In this document: positions 27,500 through 36,900 of the stretch, in pieces
Position numbering within the stretch: the first letter of the stretch is position 1
Layout of the letters: every line of letters starts with the position of its first letter
NCBI RefSeq assembly: GCF_003651185.1
Contig: NZ_RCDC01000004.1
Location: 141,831-205,830, forward strand
From: Stenotrophomonas rhizophila
Lineage (GTDB): Bacteria > Pseudomonadota > Gammaproteobacteria > Xanthomonadales > Xanthomonadaceae
DNA: 64,000 nucleotides
Direction of reading: 5' to 3'
Translations under genes and position numbers: made by a program
Notes under the pieces: model-generated
What the model was told of the DNA's origin: nothing
Databases searched by the model: none
What the model saw: only the letters and a program-made list of their open reading frames with translations

Positions 27500-29138
27500 G
27501 GTTCAACTCCGGGTTGCAGGGCATATCGGCCGCGCGGCGCAAATCTTCAAGGCGAAGTACAAGATTGGCCGCACTGGCACGGTGCAGGTCGTCAGGAACG
27601 TCCTGGCCATCGGTGACCCAGGTGATCGGCAGGCGGTGATCCACGGCCACCGATAGGGCGGTACCGAAGCGGCCGGTTTCGTCCAGCTTGCTCAGCACCA
27701 CGCCCTGCGGGTTGGCGGCGCTGAAGCGGCGGACCACCTCGTCCATGTCGCCGAAGCTGGTGTTGGCCGGCAGCACCAGCAGGGTGCGGATCTGCTCGGC
27801 GGCACGCAGCCACTGCAGCTGGGCCGCCAGGGCGCGGTCGCGCGGGCCCAGGCCGGCGGTGTCGATCAGGACCAGCTTGTAGTCCTTCAGGCGTTCCAGC
27901 AGCTGGTTCAGATCGCTGCCGCTGCTGGCCTCGTGGACGGCGATGCCGAGCTGGCGGCCGAAGCCGTACAGCTGCTCGCGGGCGCCGATGCGGCCGGTAT
28001 CGGTGGTGACCAGGGCGACATCGCGGGCGGCATGCGCCTCGGCGAAACGCGAGGCCAGCTTGGCGATGGTGGTGGTCTTGCCGGCGCCGGTGGGGCCGAC
28101 CAGGGCGATCACGCCGCCGGCTTCCAGCGGATCGACCGGGGCGATCGGCAGCTTCTTGGAGAGCAGGCCGAGCATCAGGCCGCGGCCACGGTGGGCCTCG
28201 GTATCCAGCGGAATCTGCATGGCCACGTCGCGGCTGATGCCGGCGTCGAAGCCGTATTCGTCCATCAGGTCCAGTGCGGCGGCGCGCACCGGCGAGCCGC
28301 GCAGGCGCTCATCGGTGAAGCGGTGCATCTCGCGCTCGATGACATGGCGCATGCCGGCCACTTCATGGCGCAGCTGGCGGATTTCTTCGTCATCGCGCTG
28401 GATGACCGTCAGTTCCGGCACGCTGGCCCCGACCGGTGCCGGTTCATTGGCGGCGGCGATGACGGTCTCGGCGATCGGCAGCGGGAGGGCCGGCGGCAGG
28501 GCAGCCGCGACGATCGGCAAGGGCGCGAGCGCAGCGGCGACCGGCAGCACGGTCTCGTCCGTCTCCTCCAGTGGCGGATCGATCACGAAGCGGGCGCGGT
28601 TGATCGGGGCGGGTGCGGCGATGGCCTCTACCGGTGCGGCAGGCGAGGCGGCGGCGGCCTGCTCGACGTTGAACGGCGCGAAGATCTGCTCCGGCAGCGA
28701 CGGTTCATTGACGGCAGGGCTGACGCTGGCGCGGGCCAGGGTGGCAGCGAAACCGTCGCTGCCCGGCGGCGGCACGATTTCGTTGGCGGTATCCAGGGTG
28801 CGACCGGTCGCGCCGACGGCGGCGCGGGCCAGTGCGGCCACGGCCGAGGTGGTTGCGGCCACCGGCTCGGGCGTGGCGACCGGGGCCTTGCGGCGGGTCA
28901 CCGCGGCAATCACGGCATCGGCGGCGCTGCGCGGGCGCGGTGCCGGCGGCGCGACGTCCTTGCGGGCCGCTTCCAGCGCACGCTGCACGGCGCTTTCGTC
29001 GTAGTTGGCCGCCGCCACGATTTCGACACCTTCGGCGATCCGGCGGTTGGACAGGATCACTGCGTCCGGCCCGTGTTCCTTGCGCACCAGGTTCATGGCC
29101 GAGCGCATATCGGAGGCGACGAAGCGTTTGATTTTCAT
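27486..29138 (-). CDS. flhF: Flagellar biosynthesis SRP-type GTPase FlhF
   Basis: The ATG at 29138 (MKIKRFVASDMRSAM) is preferred because FlhF proteins begin this way; a GTG at 29204 with GGGA upstream would add 22 residues and remains possible. The 550-residue product has the basic N-terminal B domain, a long alanine/proline-rich middle (about 80-250), and the NG GTPase: GPTGAGKTTTIAKLA (G1), LIDTAGLGPRD (G3) and LSKLDE (G4). FlhF recruits the first flagellar components to the pole. The long linker makes it larger than many FlhF proteins. It lies between flhA and flhG. Confidence 0.95.
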   Translation of the reverse strand: MKIKRFVASDMRSAMNLVRKEHGPDAVILSNRRIAEGVEIVAAANYDESAVQRALEAARKDVAPPAPRPRSAADAVIAAVTRRKAPVATPEPVAATTSAVAALARAAVGATGRTLDTANEIVPPPGSDGFAATLARASVSPAVNEPSLPEQIFAPFNVEQAAAASPAAPVEAIAAPAPINRARFVIDPPLEETDETVLPVAAALAPLPIVAAALPPALPLPIAETVIAAANEPAPVGASVPELTVIQRDDEEIRQLRHEVAGMRHVIEREMHRFTDERLRGSPVRAAALDLMDEYGFDAGISRDVAMQIPLDTEAHRGRGLMLGLLSKKLPIAPVDPLEAGGVIALVGPTGAGKTTTIAKLASRFAEAHAARDVALVTTDTGRIGAREQLYGFGRQLGIAVHEASSGSDLNQLLERLKDYKLVLIDTAGLGPRDRALAAQLQWLRAAEQIRTLLVLPANTSFGDMDEVVRRFSAANPQGVVLSKLDETGRFGTALSVAVDHRLPITWVTDGQDVPDDLHRASAANLVLRLEDLRRAADMPCNPELNHAVA

Positions 29139-29287
29139 GCTGTGGTACCGGGACTGGGGCGGCGGAGTGGTGGAAGGGAAACGCTGGTTGTCGGTGGTCT
29201 GCACGGTCAGGGAGTCCCTTTATTTCCTGCTGCGGTGAAATCGAATGAGGTGTCTGTTTTCTGTCGCGGTGCCGTCGGGTGTCCGGC

Positions 29288-31390
29288 TCAACTGATCGTG
29301 CCGACCAGCTTCAACCGTTTGTCCTCGGGCACCTCGCTGTAGGCGAGTACGGACAGCGAGGGGACGCTGTGGCGTACCAGCCGTGCCAGCGCGGCACGTA
29401 CCGGGCCGGGCACCAGCACGACCGCCGGCTCGTTCTTCGCTTCCTGCTTGCCGACACATTCGGCCAGGCTTTGATGCAGTCGCTCGGCGAGTCCGGGTTC
29501 CAGCGCGGCGCCGTTGCCCTGTGTGGACTCCTGCAAGACGCGTTCCAGTTGCGGGTTGAGGGTGAAGACCGGCAGCTCCGGCGACATCCCGGCGATCTCC
29601 TGCACGATGAAACGGCCCAGCGCATTGCGCACGGCAGCGGTGAGCACGGCCGGGTCCTGGCTGGTCGGCGCGCTTTCCACCAGCGATTCAACGATCTTGC
29701 GCAGCTGGCGGATCGGAATGCGCTCGATCAGCAGGTTCTGCAGCACGCGCACCACGGCCGACAGCGGCAGCGACTTGGGTGTCAGATCTTCGACCAGCTT
29801 CGGCGCGCTCTTGGCCAGGTTGGCCAGCAACTGCTGCACTTCTTCATGGCCAAGCAGCTCCGGGGCGTGCTCGCGGATCAGGTGCGACAAATGGGTGGCG
29901 ACCACGGTGGCCGGGTCGACCACGGTGTAGCCCATCGATTCGGCATTGGCACGCTGGTGTGGCTGGATCCAGGTCGCATCCAGCCCGAAGGCAGGATCCT
30001 TGCCGGCGATGCCCTCCAGCGTGCCCAGGGCGCTGCCCGGGTCCAACGCGAGTTCGCGGTCGGGGTGGATCTCGGCGGTGGCCACCGGCACGCCGTGGAT
30101 CAGCAGGCGATACGCGGTGGCCGGCAGTTCCAGGTTGTCGCGGATATGCACGGAGGGAATCAGGAAGCCGATGTCGTGGGTGAGCTTGCGGCGCACGCCC
30201 TTGATCCGCGCCATCAGCTCGCCGCCCTGGTTCTTGTCCACCAGCGGAATCAACCGGTAGCCGACTTCCAGGCCGAGCGGATCGACCGGGCGCAGCTCAT
30301 CCCAGGTCAGCTCGGCGGTGGGCGAGGGCGCCGCGCCGGGCAGGCCGAGGGTATCGGGACGGTTGGCGGCGGGAGATTCGGCGGCGCGGGCTTCGGCCGT
30401 GCTCTTTTTCCAGGCCTTCCAGGCGATGAAGAAGAGGATCGCGGCCAGCGTCAAGAAGGCGACGTTGGGCATGCCCGGCACCAGGCCGACCACCGCCAGA
30501 ATCGCGGCGGCGATGGTCAGCGCGCGGTACTGGCCGAACACCTGGCCCATCATGGCCTGGGCCATGTCCTGCGAGCGCGAGGCGCGGGTGACCAGCATGG
30601 CGACCGCCGAGGACACCAGCAGCGCCGGGAGCTGGGCGACCAGGCCGTCACCGATGGAGAGCAGGGTGTAGGTCGCGGCGGCATCACCAAACGGCATGCC
30701 GTGCTGGAGCACGCCGACCGCCAGGCCACCGACCAGGTTGATGAACAGGATCAGGATGCCGGCGATCGCATCGCCGCGGATGAACTTGCTGGCACCGTCC
30801 ATCGCACCGTAGAAGTCGGCTTCCTCGCGGACCTCCTCACGACGGGCCTTGGCCTCTTCACGCGTCAGCAAACCGGCGTTGAGATCGGCGTCGATCGCCA
30901 TCTGCTTGCCGGGCATGGCATCGAGGATGAAGCGTGCGGTCACTTCGGAGACGCGCCCGGCACCCTTGGTGATCACCACGAAATTGATGATGGTCAGGAT
31001 CGCGAACACCACGATGCCGACCGCGTAGTTGCCGCCGATCACGAACTCACCGAACGAGGCGATCACCTTGCCGGCTGCTTCGTGGCCGTTCTGGCCGTTG
31101 AGCAGGATCACGCGGGTGGAGGCCACGTTCAAGGCCAGCCGCAGCATCGTGGTGACCAGCAGCACGATCGGGAAGATGGTGAAGTCCAGCGGGCGCTTCA
31201 CGTAGACCACCGCCAGCAGCACCATCAGCGAGATGGCGATGTTGAAGGTGAACAGTGCATCGAGCACCGGCGGTGCCAGCGGCACCACCACCATGGCCAG
31301 CAGGGCCAGCACGATCAGCGGGGCACCCAGCCCGTGGCGGATCATGTCCAGCGCGCGGCGCACGTTCATCCCGGCAGGTTGCGCGCTCAT
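29288..31390 (-). CDS. flhA: Flagellar type III export gate protein FlhA
   Basis: The 700-residue protein has eight hydrophobic segments in the first ~330 residues, the conserved cytoplasmic FHIPEP-region loop (INFVVITKGAGRVSEVTARFILDAMPGKQMAIDADL) and the large cytoplasmic domain that docks chaperone-substrate complexes. It forms the export ring of the flagellar secretion system and conducts protons. It overlaps flhB by 4 bases. A sigma-54 promoter before flhB (32552-32567) probably drives both. Confidence 0.97.
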   Translation of the reverse strand: MSAQPAGMNVRRALDMIRHGLGAPLIVLALLAMVVVPLAPPVLDALFTFNIAISLMVLLAVVYVKRPLDFTIFPIVLLVTTMLRLALNVASTRVILLNGQNGHEAAGKVIASFGEFVIGGNYAVGIVVFAILTIINFVVITKGAGRVSEVTARFILDAMPGKQMAIDADLNAGLLTREEAKARREEVREEADFYGAMDGASKFIRGDAIAGILILFINLVGGLAVGVLQHGMPFGDAAATYTLLSIGDGLVAQLPALLVSSAVAMLVTRASRSQDMAQAMMGQVFGQYRALTIAAAILAVVGLVPGMPNVAFLTLAAILFFIAWKAWKKSTAEARAAESPAANRPDTLGLPGAAPSPTAELTWDELRPVDPLGLEVGYRLIPLVDKNQGGELMARIKGVRRKLTHDIGFLIPSVHIRDNLELPATAYRLLIHGVPVATAEIHPDRELALDPGSALGTLEGIAGKDPAFGLDATWIQPHQRANAESMGYTVVDPATVVATHLSHLIREHAPELLGHEEVQQLLANLAKSAPKLVEDLTPKSLPLSAVVRVLQNLLIERIPIRQLRKIVESLVESAPTSQDPAVLTAAVRNALGRFIVQEIAGMSPELPVFTLNPQLERVLQESTQGNGAALEPGLAERLHQSLAECVGKQEAKNEPAVVLVPGPVRAALARLVRHSVPSLSVLAYSEVPEDKRLKLVGTIS

Positions 31391-32517
31391 GGGCGGCCTC
31401 CCTTGCCGAATTCATCGATATCGATGCTCGGTGCCGCCGGCATCGGGCCGGTCCCCCAGCTGCGCAGCTGGTAGACGTAGGAGAGCACCTGGGCCACGGC
31501 CGAATACAGTCTCACGGGAATTTCCTTTCCAAGTTGACCTTCCCGATACAAGGCGCGTGCCAAAGGCGGGGCGGAGACGATGGCGACCTTGTTGCCGTCG
31601 GCCACTTCACGGATGCGCAGGGCGGTTTCATCCACGCCCAGGGCGACCACGGTAGGCGCGCCCATCTTTCCGCCTTCGTACTTCAGGGCGACCGCGTAGT
31701 GGGTGGGGTTGACCACCACGACATCGGCCGTGGGCACCGCTTCCATCATCCGGCGGTTGGACATCTGCTGCTGCAGCTGGCGGATACGGCCCTTGACCTC
31801 GGGGCTGCCCTCGCTTTCCTTCATTTCCCGGCGCAGCTCTTCACGGGTCATCTTCAGCTTGCGCATCCAGTTCCAGCGCTGGTACGGCGCATCGATGGCG
31901 GCCAGCAGCATCATCGCGCCGCCGGTGGCCAGCATCAGCTTCAGGGTGAAGCCCAGGCCCTGCACCATCGCCGCTTCCAGGGGCTGGTTGAGCAGGTCGC
32001 GCAGCGGCCGCACGCCGTGCCACACCACCAGCCCCGCCGCGGTGCCGACGAAGGCGATGCGCAGCAGCGACTTGGTGAACTCGGCGATCGCCTCAGGCCC
32101 GTAGAGGCGCTTCATGCCGGCCATCGGGCTGAGCCGCTTGAAATCGGGCATCAGCGACTTGTTCGACCAGCGCAGCCCGCCCATCACCACCGGCGACAGG
32201 AAACTGGCCAACAGGCAGATCACCACGAGCGGCCACATGCCCAGCAGCAGGCGCAGCAGCAGCTCGCCGAAGTGGCCGAACAGCGCCTGGGGATGCAGGC
32301 GCAGGCCCGGCTCGGGGCTGAGCGCGAACTGCATCCAGGTCTTGGCGTTGCGGGCGATGGTGCCGGAGAACGCCATCAGCGCCAGCACGCCGGCACCGAA
32401 CACGGCCGCCGTCGCCAGCTCCCGCGAGCGCGGGATGTTGCCCTGTTCCCGGGCATCGCGCAGGCGTTTTTCGGTGGGTAATTCGGTCTTTTCGCCGGCT
32501 TGTTCGTTCTCGGACAT
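31387..32517 (-). CDS. flhB: Flagellar export switch protein FlhB
   Basis: The ATG at 32517 (MSENEQAGEKTELPTEKRLRDARE) gives 376 residues; a GTG three codons upstream is less likely. Four membrane segments lie in the N-terminal half, and the autocleavage site NPTH is intact in VVVVNPTHYAVALKYE. Cleavage there switches export from rod/hook to filament proteins, in concert with FliK. The predicted sigma-54 start would leave a leader of about 24 bases. Its only upstream neighbour is the foreign-looking four-gene operon, whose last stop codon is 6 bases from the promoter's -24 element. Confidence 0.96.
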   Translation of the reverse strand: MSENEQAGEKTELPTEKRLRDAREQGNIPRSRELATAAVFGAGVLALMAFSGTIARNAKTWMQFALSPEPGLRLHPQALFGHFGELLLRLLLGMWPLVVICLLASFLSPVVMGGLRWSNKSLMPDFKRLSPMAGMKRLYGPEAIAEFTKSLLRIAFVGTAAGLVVWHGVRPLRDLLNQPLEAAMVQGLGFTLKLMLATGGAMMLLAAIDAPYQRWNWMRKLKMTREELRREMKESEGSPEVKGRIRQLQQQMSNRRMMEAVPTADVVVVNPTHYAVALKYEGGKMGAPTVVALGVDETALRIREVADGNKVAIVSAPPLARALYREGQLGKEIPVRLYSAVAQVLSYVYQLRSWGTGPMPAAPSIDIDEFGKGGRP

Positions 32518-32551
32518 GGGCTGCACGACACGGGGGGATTACCCGGGGTCG

Positions 32552-32567
32552 TGCAAGAACCGTTCCG
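32552..32567 (-). promoter_or_regulatory. Predicted sigma-54 promoter for flhB-flhA
   Basis: On the minus strand CGGAAC-GGTTC-TTGCA gives GG (-24) and GC (-12) separated by exactly 10 bases. The -12 element is perfect; the -24 has two changes from TGGCAC. Confidence 0.6.
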
Positions 32568-32572
32568 TGACG

Positions 32573-33934
32573 TCAGGCCGGGCCGCTGCGCGCGTGCGAC
32601 ACCGGCACCTGGTCGGACTGCGTCGCGGTGGCGATGGTCTCCTTCAAGGGCACCTCGCCCACGCCCAGGGCCCGTTCGATCACCAACGCGGTGCCTTGCC
32701 CGTGCAACAGCGCCTGCAGCCGGCCGAACTCACCGCACCACAGGGTTTCGATGTCGCGGTCGCGACGGCGATCGCGATCGGTCGCCAGGGCCACGGCCCG
32801 GACCTGCAGGCGCCCGCCGTCGGCACGGCCGCCCACCTCAACGCCATAGCCCGGGGTGGCTACCTTCTTGAGGACCACCGCGCCAGTGTCCTGCCATGCG
32901 GTGGCCATGCCTTCGCGCACCTCGTAGCCGAGGCTGGCCAGCCCGTCCAGTACGGCCTGGCGCCGGGAAACTGCCGCCAGCGCCTGCTGGTGGCTGGCAA
33001 GGGCGGTGTCGCACTGCAGGGTGAGTTCGGTGAGCAGTGACAGCGCGGTGTCGGTACTGCAGGCGGCCGCCCGGGTCAGCAACAGCGCATGCTCCGCCGG
33101 GTCCACGGCAGCCAGCCTGCCGGCCACATCCTGCAGCCGTTCCAGCTGCGTGCGGCGCTGGGCGAACGCGGCCGAGGCGGCGGCCAGGTCCAGTACTAGG
33201 CTGTCCAGCAGCAGGTTGCGCCGTTGCGGGGCGGTTTCCTGCTCGGCCTTGTGCAGCGCCTCCAGGTAGGGTGCTGCGACTGCCTCGCCCTGCAGCAACT
33301 GCAGTTCGGCGATATGGCGGTCCACGCGCAGCAGGCGCGCCTCGCGCTCGGGGTCGGCGGGCTGCCGGGCGGCCCAGTCGGCCAGCGTGGGGGTGAGGGT
33401 GGTGGTCTGCAATGCGGCGGCCAACGCGCGCTGGTCATCGCTCAGTGTTGCCTGCGCGTCCGGCGGCGACAGGAGCGCGAAGGCACGGGCCAGCACCGCC
33501 TCTGCGTCAGTACCGGGGTGACCGTCGGCCAGTGCCCGCAGCGCGTGCAGCAGGCCGGCGTCTGCATCAACGGATCGGTCCTGCAGGGTGTTGAGCACGG
33601 CGGCGGCGTTGTCGCGCTGCCGCCGCTGCTGCTGGCGGCCTGCGGCAGCGCGGTCGATGGCGCGCGCCTCGCGGTCGCGGGTGTCGGCCTGCAGGAAGGC
33701 GGTTTCCGCCTCGATCAGCAGCGCATACCGCGTGTTGTCGCTGTCCGCCAACAGCGCCTGCAGCGCCTGGCGGCGTGCCATTACCGCGGCCACCGCCGAT
33801 GCGTCGCTCTCGCCCACGCGCTCACACTGGGCCTGCCAGCGCGCCACCGCCTGGTCCAGCCGGTGCAGCATCGCCTCACGCAGGGCCAGCAGTTCTTCGG
33901 CAGTCACGATGCGGACGACTTTGGGACCACTCAT
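32573..33934 (-). CDS. Helix-rich protein of unknown function, last gene of the kinase-helicase operon
   Basis: The 453-residue protein begins MSGPKVVRIVTAEELLALREAML. Residues ~10-340 are strongly helical with heptad-like runs of Ala, Leu, Arg and Gln and may form coiled coils. The last ~110 residues (YEVREGMATAWQ, GAVVLKKVATPGYGVEVGG, LQVRAVALATD, IETLWCGEFGRLQALL) look like a separate beta-containing domain. No signal peptide, membrane segment or catalytic motif is visible. Its ATG overlaps the stop of the giant helicase gene by 4 bases, so the two are probably translationally coupled and may form a complex. I do not recognise the family; a scaffold, inhibitor or specificity subunit are all possible. 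Confidence 0.8.
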   Translation of the reverse strand: MSGPKVVRIVTAEELLALREAMLHRLDQAVARWQAQCERVGESDASAVAAVMARRQALQALLADSDNTRYALLIEAETAFLQADTRDREARAIDRAAAGRQQQRRQRDNAAAVLNTLQDRSVDADAGLLHALRALADGHPGTDAEAVLARAFALLSPPDAQATLSDDQRALAAALQTTTLTPTLADWAARQPADPEREARLLRVDRHIAELQLLQGEAVAAPYLEALHKAEQETAPQRRNLLLDSLVLDLAAASAAFAQRRTQLERLQDVAGRLAAVDPAEHALLLTRAAACSTDTALSLLTELTLQCDTALASHQQALAAVSRRQAVLDGLASLGYEVREGMATAWQDTGAVVLKKVATPGYGVEVGGRADGGRLQVRAVALATDRDRRRDRDIETLWCGEFGRLQALLHGQGTALVIERALGVGEVPLKETIATATQSDQVPVSHARSGPA

Positions 33935-36900
33935 GGCAGGGTTTCCGGTTGTGCGGGGACAGGCGGGGGCGGCACCGGGGCGGGGGCCATGGCCGCGTCG
34001 ATGGCCAGGCGCAGCCGTGCCCGTTCGGCCTCGCCGTCGTGGTACCAGGCATGCGAGGACACCCGGTGGATGCCGCCGATGGCGCGGCGCAGGACCGAAG
34101 GCCGCCAGATTTCACGGGCGCGGGCATGCGTCAGCAGCGGGTGGCTGGGCGCGTCGCACTCGATGCCGATGGCGAAGTTGCCGGTGTCGGGATGTTCGAT
34201 GGCGAAGTCCAGCCCGAATGCGTCGCCTTCACTGGCGGCCGCGGCGTCCCATCCCAGCGACTGCAGGTAGGCGCCGACGATCTGCGTGAAGCCGTCGGCG
34301 GGCGCCGCGTGGGTGCGGTTGGCCACGCTGCGGTCGGTCTGCAGGCGATCCAGCAGCCGCTCGCTGCCGTCGAACTCGCCGGCACACAGGGCGCGGGCGT
34401 ACTCCAGGTATCCCTGCAGGTAGTCACGCGGGCTGGCCGGGGCGCGCTGGGTGTTGAACAGGTCGGAGATGTCGGCGATCGGCATCGAGGTGATCATCAC
34501 CACCCGTTGCCGGGCGCGGGTGACGGCCACGTTGAGGCGGCGCTCGCCGCCGGTCTGGCCGAGCACGCCGAAGTTGCGCCGGAAGGTGCCCTGCGCGTTG
34601 CGGCCGAAGGTGGAGGAGAACACGATGATGTCGCGCTCGTCACCCTGCACGTTTTCCACGTTCTTGACGAAGACCGCCATGTCCTCGCCGTCTTCGCTGC
34701 GCTCGCGTTCCTCGGCGAACGCGGCACGGAAGGCGGCATCCTGCCCGGCGCGCTTCTCCAGGTGCTCTTCGATCAGCTCGGCCTGCTTGCGGTTGAAGGT
34801 GACCACGCCCACCGAGGGGCGGGCGGCATAGGGGTGCTGCCACAACTGGGCGAGGTACTCCACCACCCGCGCCGCTTCGGCAGGGTTGCTCTGGTGCTGG
34901 TACACACCGTCGACCTGGATCAGTTCCAGTGGCTTGATCCGCGCGATGCTGCTGCGCGGATGGCGCACCGGCACGTTGAGCCGGTTGCCGTAGAAGGCTG
35001 CGTTGGAGAAGCCGATCAGTTCGCGATACGCCGAGCGGTAGTGGATCTGCAGCGTGGTGCTGGGCAGGGCATTGCGGGCCAGCTGCAGCAGGTCCGGGCA
35101 ATCCTTGATCTCGCGACGGTTCCAGGTTTCCTCGAAGGCATCGCGCTGCTCGGCATCGACCTCGGCATCGGGCTCGTCGCCATCGAAGACCTCGGCTTCA
35201 TCGCTTTCCACCCGGCTGGAGAAGAAGGCAGTGGGCGGCATCTGCTTCTCATCCCCGCTGACGACCGTGACCCGGCCACGGAACAGCGTGGGCAGGGCGA
35301 ACTCGACCGGCATCTGCGAGGCTTCGTCGTAGATCACCGTGTCGAACAGCCCTGCCTGCAGTGGCAGCACGCGGCTGGCCACGTCCGGGTTCATCAGCCA
35401 GATCGGGCGGAGGCGCATCAGGCCCAGTTCGCTGCCCAGCTCGATGAACTCGCGCAGGCGGCGCGAACGGCGCCCGGTCAGCCGGGTCACGTCTTCCCAC
35501 TGCTTGCGGTTGCCCAACTGCTGCAGGTCGATGTGGGTGCCCAGCATCTGACGGTTGAGCCGGCGCATCTGCTGGTCGGCAGCGGCCAGGCTGGCGACCT
35601 TGGCCTGGGTTTCATCCTGGCCGAACTGCAGCGCCGGGATCGCCTGCTCCATGCGGTGCTTCCAGCCCAGCCGTGCTTCGCGATGCAGCAGGCGGCGCAC
35701 GGCCGGCTCCAGCGCGTCGCTGGGAAGGATATCCAGCTGCGGTTGCAGCTGGCGCAGCAGTGCCAGCAGGTCCAGGTCTGCGGCCGAGAGTTGCCCGGCG
35801 CGCCCGCGGAAGGCCTGGTAGGCGGCCAGGTGGGGCAGGGCATCCTGCAGGTGCTGCAGCACCTGGGCATTGCTCTGGTTGTGGGCGATGGCCGCGGCCA
35901 ATGCGTCGGTCAGAGTCTGCTCCAGCCAGTCGGCCAGCAAGCCGAGCTGCTGCGCGCTGGCATGGCGGGCGGCATGCCGCGCCAGCGAGGCATCCAGGTC
36001 CTGCAGCAGTGCCTCCAGGTGCGCGCGGTCGCCCGCCAGGGCAGCGTCATCGGCCTGCTGGGGACGTGGCGACTGCGCCAGCGCCTGGGCCAGTGCCTGT
36101 ACATCGAGCAGTTGGCGCCCGCTGGCGCGTGCCATCGGGCCCAGCGCCATGCCGGTCCGTTGGCCCACCGGGTCCAGCGCCAGCTGCTGGTGTAGGCGGG
36201 CCAGTTCGTTGCGCAGCGGGCGCAAGCGTGCTTCCAGCGTCGCGGCGGCCAGCAGTGCTGCGGCGCCCGCTTCGCCTGTCGCGTGGGACTGCTCCTGCAG
36301 GACACGGTTCACCCGCCGCCGGCGCAGCAGGTGCAGCGGGTTGAGTCGGGCGAGCAGGCCGCGTGCGCCCAGGACGCGCGCGGCGTCGCGCTGCAGCTGC
36401 GCCAGCGTGCGCTCGTCGACGCCGGTAAGGGCCGGCGACAGCGTGCTGGAGAAGGCGTCGAGGTCGAGCGCCGCGACGGCGTGCTCGATCTGGTGCAGCC
36501 GGTCCAGCGCGATGTCGCCCTGGCTTGGCTGGCCCGCGCGTGCGGTGCGGAACAGCGGCAGCCAGCGCGCCAGCCGGATCCGTTGTGCGTCGTCCAGGCG
36601 GAGCAGGGTCGCCACGTGCGCCGACTTCCACGCCTGGTGCGGAGCGGGATCGTCCAGCTCGAAGCTGGCCGGGTGTGCCAGCAGGATCGCCTGCCGGTGC
36701 TGTTCGGCCGCAGTGAAGGCCTGAAGGGCGGCAACGAACGCGGCGAGGGTGTCCGCGTCGGCCGCGAAGGGACGCAACTGCACCAGCGGGCTACCTTCGT
36801 AACGGGCCGGCAGCCACAACCGGATCAACGGCGCACATGCTTCCTCGCGCTGCACCAGGGTGGGCAGGTCCAGTGCCAGCAGCCGTTGGCGCAGGGCCGG

